In this document: positions 13,332-15,734 of the stretch, one piece after another
How positions within the stretch are numbered: position 1 is the stretch's first letter
How the letters are laid out: each line of letters opens with the position of its first letter
Assembly (NCBI GenBank): GCA_964635875.1
Contig: CAZWRK010000100.1
Span: forward strand, 1-15,734
Source: CAZWRK01 sp964635875
GTDB lineage: Bacteria; Pseudomonadota; Gammaproteobacteria; Burkholderiales; Aquaspirillaceae
Length of the DNA: 15,734 bases
Reading direction: 5' to 3'
Made by a program: the position numbers and the translations under genes
The notes under the pieces: generated by a model
Databases searched by the model: none
What the model saw: only the letters and a program-made list of their open reading frames with translations
Told to the model about the DNA's origin: nothing

Positions 13332-14153
13332 TCAGACTCCATCGACGATCAGTTTCCGCCGACGATCCCAGATGATGAAGGCGCACGTGGCGACGATCAC
13401 GATGCCCGCGCCGATCAGCAGCGCAAGGCGACCGTCGAGACCGAACAGCCCGGCCGCCTGATTTGCTGCATCCTTGGCGGTCTGGGCCGTCTCGATCACC
13501 GGCTGCGCAGCCGCCACGAGACCACCGACGCCGCCGGCGCCGGACACAACCGAAGCCCACGCCGTTTTCGAGCTGGCGATCGATTTCGGCGGTTCCGGCG
13601 CATCGACCTTGCCCGGCATTTCGACAGGATCGACGACAGGATCCTCCGGGTCGACTCGAGGCGGAACCACGACGACACGGCTCGGCGCTGCGGCAGCGTC
13701 CAGCGTCATGAACTGATCGCGCTCGGAACGACGACGAGCAGTCAAGCCGGACACCTCCCGCCCCCCGGCCTTATTCCACATCATGAAGGCAGCAGCAGCG
13801 CCGGCCACGTCGCCGCGATTGAAGCGCGAAAGAACGGACGATTTCTTGAAGCCCCCGGCGCCGATGTTCAGCACGAACGACGAGAAAGCGTCGAACTGAT
13901 TCTGGGTCGGCTGACGAGTCAGAACCTTGTTCAGCACAGCCTCGACAGCTTGCAGGTCACGCGCAAGGATCGCGTCGCATTCGGCCGGCGTGATCGTCAT
14001 GCCCGCCACCGGAACAGGAGCGCCGGCGGCGGCCGTATGACCGCAACCGATCGTCCATATGCCGACGCAGTCCTTGTAGGCGACCAGCTTCTCGCCTTCG
14101 CGATTGCGGATTTTCCGCCGGCCACCAGCGGAGGTTTTCATCGGCTCGATCAT
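13332..14153 (-). CDS. GH24 endolysin (T4/P22-type lysozyme) with C-terminal membrane anchor
   Basis: 273 residues. The catalytic pattern E-8-D-5-T is present: REGEKLVAYKDCVGIWTIGCGHT with E19, D28 and T34. It is followed by QPTQNQFDAFSSFVLNIG (81-98) and GLTARRRSERDQF (136-148), standard for the family, which hydrolyses the glycan strand of peptidoglycan. After about residue 155 come a Pro/Asp/Val-rich linker, a Gly/Ala segment and a clear membrane helix at about 244-262, followed by a positively charged DRRRK. Most GH24 endolysins end near residue 160, so this is a fusion. The ATG at 14153 has GAGG 6 nt upstream. An upstream GTG at 14225 and an inner ATG at 14141 lack good sites. It is first in the lysis cassette. 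Confidence 0.9.
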   Translation of the reverse strand: MIEPMKTSAGGRRKIRNREGEKLVAYKDCVGIWTIGCGHTAAAGAPVPVAGMTITPAECDAILARDLQAVEAVLNKVLTRQPTQNQFDAFSSFVLNIGAGGFKKSSVLSRFNRGDVAGAAAAFMMWNKAGGREVSGLTARRRSERDQFMTLDAAAAPSRVVVVPPRVDPEDPVVDPVEMPGKVDAPEPPKSIASSKTAWASVVSGAGGVGGLVAAAQPVIETAQTAKDAANQAAGLFGLDGRLALLIGAGIVIVATCAFIIWDRRRKLIVDGV

Positions 14154-14250
14154 CGCTCGCCTCGCAGTCACATCAACCTTTGCCGCATAACACGAAGATT
14201 GAAGAACGCGAAAACGAGCAACCACCGACGCCGCTATACGCCATTGACGG
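14154..14250 (-). other. Intergenic region ahead of the lysis cassette
   Basis: 97 nt between the tail-associated gene and the endolysin, the longest gap within the late operon and relatively T-rich on the minus strand. A promoter for the lysis genes could lie here, but I cannot point to convincing boxes. Confidence 0.35.
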
Positions 14251-15123
14251 TCAGTAGCGCAGCGCCAGATCGCGGACGCCGGGCGGAACCGGCGGCCAGT
14301 GTTCGTTGTCGGCGAACGTCATGTGGCGCGCGGCGATCAGGTCGCGGCTCGCCGCCTGCATCTGCGCGATCCAGACGACGCCCGTTTCGAAGATCGTCTT
14401 GTCGGCGTCGGCCATCAGCCCGGCGCAGATCGCCGCCAGCATGTTCTTCTGCGCGTTATCGCTGGCGACGGCGTAGATGCGCCGGCCGCACTCGGCCTTG
14501 ACCAGCGACGGATCGAACACCGGAAAGCGCGGATCGACCGCGAGCGGGATCGCGGCGAGCCGGTCGAGTTCGGCGAGCGTGGCGGCGCGGTCGGATTCCC
14601 ATGCCGCGCCGGCGGCCTCGTCGTCGTCGTTGGCGAGCGAATGGCCGTCGTCGCCGGAAACCGGCTCGCCCGCGCGCCAGCGCGCGTGCGCCAGCGTCGG
14701 TTCCGATGCGCCGGCTACGATAGCGACCGCCGCGTCATACGCCTGCCAGCGGGGTTCTGGCGCGGTCTGCGGCTGGCCATCGCTGTCCGTTGTTTCGACG
14801 GTGCGCGGCGCGAGCACCCAGTCCGGATTGTCGATCAGCGGCGCCGACCAATCGTCGGCCGCATCCTCCGGGCGTACAGCATCCGGGTCGGCCATCTGGC
14901 GGGGCCGGCCGTTGTCGGGCTCGCCGGCGGCGACGATGCGCTGCGCGGCCTCGTAAGTCTCGACGGCGCCGATCATCGTCCGCACGGCGGCGTTGCGCTG
15001 TAGGACGGCGAGCGCGTCAGAGTCGGTCGCCGGGATCGCGTCGAGCGGACAGCGGGCGTGCCCGTCGATCAATTCCCAACGGCGGATCATCCCGTTCGAG
15101 AGAAAGTCGTCGATTTCCGTCAT
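14251..15123 (-). CDS. Probable tail-associated phage protein (DUF4376-like end)
   Basis: 290 residues. AAAGGG lies 7 nt before the ATG. The N-terminus (MTEIDDFLSNGMIRRWELID) and acidic middle are not recognised. The C-terminal ~90 residues (VKAECGRRIYAVASDNAQKN, then MLAAICAGLMADADKTIFETGVVWIAQMQAASRDL and a WPPVPPG end) resemble the helical C-terminal part seen in tail-fibre-region and tail-fibre-assembly proteins of phages. This is a pattern impression, not a firm hit. Position between a probable tail protein and the endolysin fits a tail accessory or fibre chaperone. It starts 11 nt after the upstream stop. Confidence 0.62.
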   Translation of the reverse strand: MTEIDDFLSNGMIRRWELIDGHARCPLDAIPATDSDALAVLQRNAAVRTMIGAVETYEAAQRIVAAGEPDNGRPRQMADPDAVRPEDAADDWSAPLIDNPDWVLAPRTVETTDSDGQPQTAPEPRWQAYDAAVAIVAGASEPTLAHARWRAGEPVSGDDGHSLANDDDEAAGAAWESDRAATLAELDRLAAIPLAVDPRFPVFDPSLVKAECGRRIYAVASDNAQKNMLAAICAGLMADADKTIFETGVVWIAQMQAASRDLIAARHMTFADNEHWPPVPPGVRDLALRY

Positions 15124-15134
15124 GCTGGAGCCCT

Positions 15135-15734
15135 TTACGCGGCGGCCTGGAGGCCGGCGTCGTACAGTTCGAGACCGGCGAGCCATTCGATGCGCGTGGC
15201 GGCCTTGCCGGTCGCCGTGAGTTCGAGCGTCTGCGCGGTCGTGTTGGCCTGCGCGATCGCGTCCATTGACGCCGTAACCTCGGAAACCGTCGTCGTCGTC
15301 GTGACTACCGAGACGTTGCCGCCGAGGTCGCGCGAGACGAGGCCGGTCACGTCGTATGTCGCCTTTTCCGTCGCGGTCCCGCCGTACTGCACGGCGGCGA
15401 CGGTCGCACGGAACCGGAACCCCTTGCCCTCGGGGATCGGAACCGACGCGAACACGGTCGGCGTCGCATCCGTCGTCACGCCGGAGAACTGGCCCCAAGT
15501 CTGGTCGTACACGTTCGCTGTGCGCCGCGCCTTCGCCGTCTCGCGCAGGCCAGGAGCGGACTGCAACCACACGTCAAGGCCAGCCGCAGTTCCAACCGCA
15601 AGATCACCGCCGGCAAAAGCGACGAATTTTGCGTTGGCGCTGTTGGAGAGGCTGTCCGTGAACGCCGTAAACGATGCGACTTGCGCGAGATACCCCTTGG
15701 AGAAGCGCACGGTCATATCAACGGCGGCGCCGGT
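15135..15734 (-). CDS. Probable tail/virion structural protein, 5' end probably beyond the window
   Basis: The frame is open to the window edge: six codons (TGAAVD) precede the first ATG at 15716, and that ATG has no ribosome-binding site. The gene is therefore likely truncated here, with at least 199 residues; a 193-residue protein starting at 15716 is the alternative. The sequence is beta-rich with repeated Thr/Val strands (VVTTTTTVSEVTASMDAIAQ, then TLELTATGKAATRIEWLAGLEL). It is low in cysteine and lysine, typical of tail fibre or tail-tip beta proteins. The C-terminal TGxxxxxIEW pattern is common in phage structural proteins. Exact role not assignable. Confidence 0.65.
   Translation of the reverse strand, partial: TGAAVDMTVRFSKGYLAQVASFTAFTDSLSNSANAKFVAFAGGDLAVGTAAGLDVWLQSAPGLRETAKARRTANVYDQTWGQFSGVTTDATPTVFASVPIPEGKGFRFRATVAAVQYGGTATEKATYDVTGLVSRDLGGNVSVVTTTTTVSEVTASMDAIAQANTTAQTLELTATGKAATRIEWLAGLELYDAGLQAAA

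Noticed and set aside
1..15734. Integrase, attachment site or repressor region proving a prophage
   Set aside because: No recombinase, repressor or tRNA-associated att core is visible, so I cannot tell a prophage from a lytic phage or phage-plasmid.

Overview
This is a compact, GC-rich window that reads as part of a tailed bacteriophage or prophage genome. The style of several proteins (YqaJ-type exonuclease beside RecT, the DUF5131 protein, the WGVPWPPP N-terminal module) suggests an alphaproteobacterial, possibly Rhizobiales-like host; this is inference from protein style only. I see no rRNA, tRNA, CRISPR array, integrase, terminase, capsid or packaging gene. Most gene borders are 1-14 nt gaps or ATGA/TGATG overlaps, typical of translationally coupled phage operons.

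Layout. From 18 to about 11,907 a single rightward early/middle operon carries: a YqaJ-type exonuclease, a small hypothetical gene, a coiled-coil protein, a RecT annealase with a long disordered C-terminal tail, two small hypothetical genes, an RNase H-like gene broken by a single-base frameshift, a DUF5131 (Gp37/Gp68-like) protein with a CX6CX2C motif, an ASCH-like protein, more small hypothetical genes, a membrane-targeted lytic transglycosylase, four short coupled genes, a 631-residue ParB-like protein, and two small genes. At 7174-7273 there is a 100-N scaffold gap flanked by an exact 55-bp repeat. This looks like an assembly seam, and collapsing it restores one reading frame.

From the right edge leftward (minus strand, 15,734 to 12,160) lies the end of the late operon: the 3' part of a probable tail or virion protein, a second probable tail-associated protein, then a lysis cassette. 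The cassette has a GH24 endolysin with a C-terminal membrane segment, an inner-membrane-spanin-like protein with two N-terminal hydrophobic segments, an overlapping out-of-frame outer-membrane lipoprotein spanin, and a coiled-coil protein with one C-terminal membrane helix. The two transcription units converge at 11.9-12.1 kb. There a strong hairpin followed by TTTT on the minus strand ends the late operon, and a 26-codon cysteine-containing rightward ORF stops inside the hairpin loop.

How it fits together: the exonuclease and RecT form a two-component recombination pair. RNase H, ParB-like, ASCH and DUF5131 proteins are likely nucleic-acid-related accessories. The minus-strand genes finish the tail and lyse the envelope in three steps: inner membrane, wall, outer membrane. 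No canonical stand-alone holin is visible; the spanin N-terminus and the coiled-coil/TM protein are the candidates.
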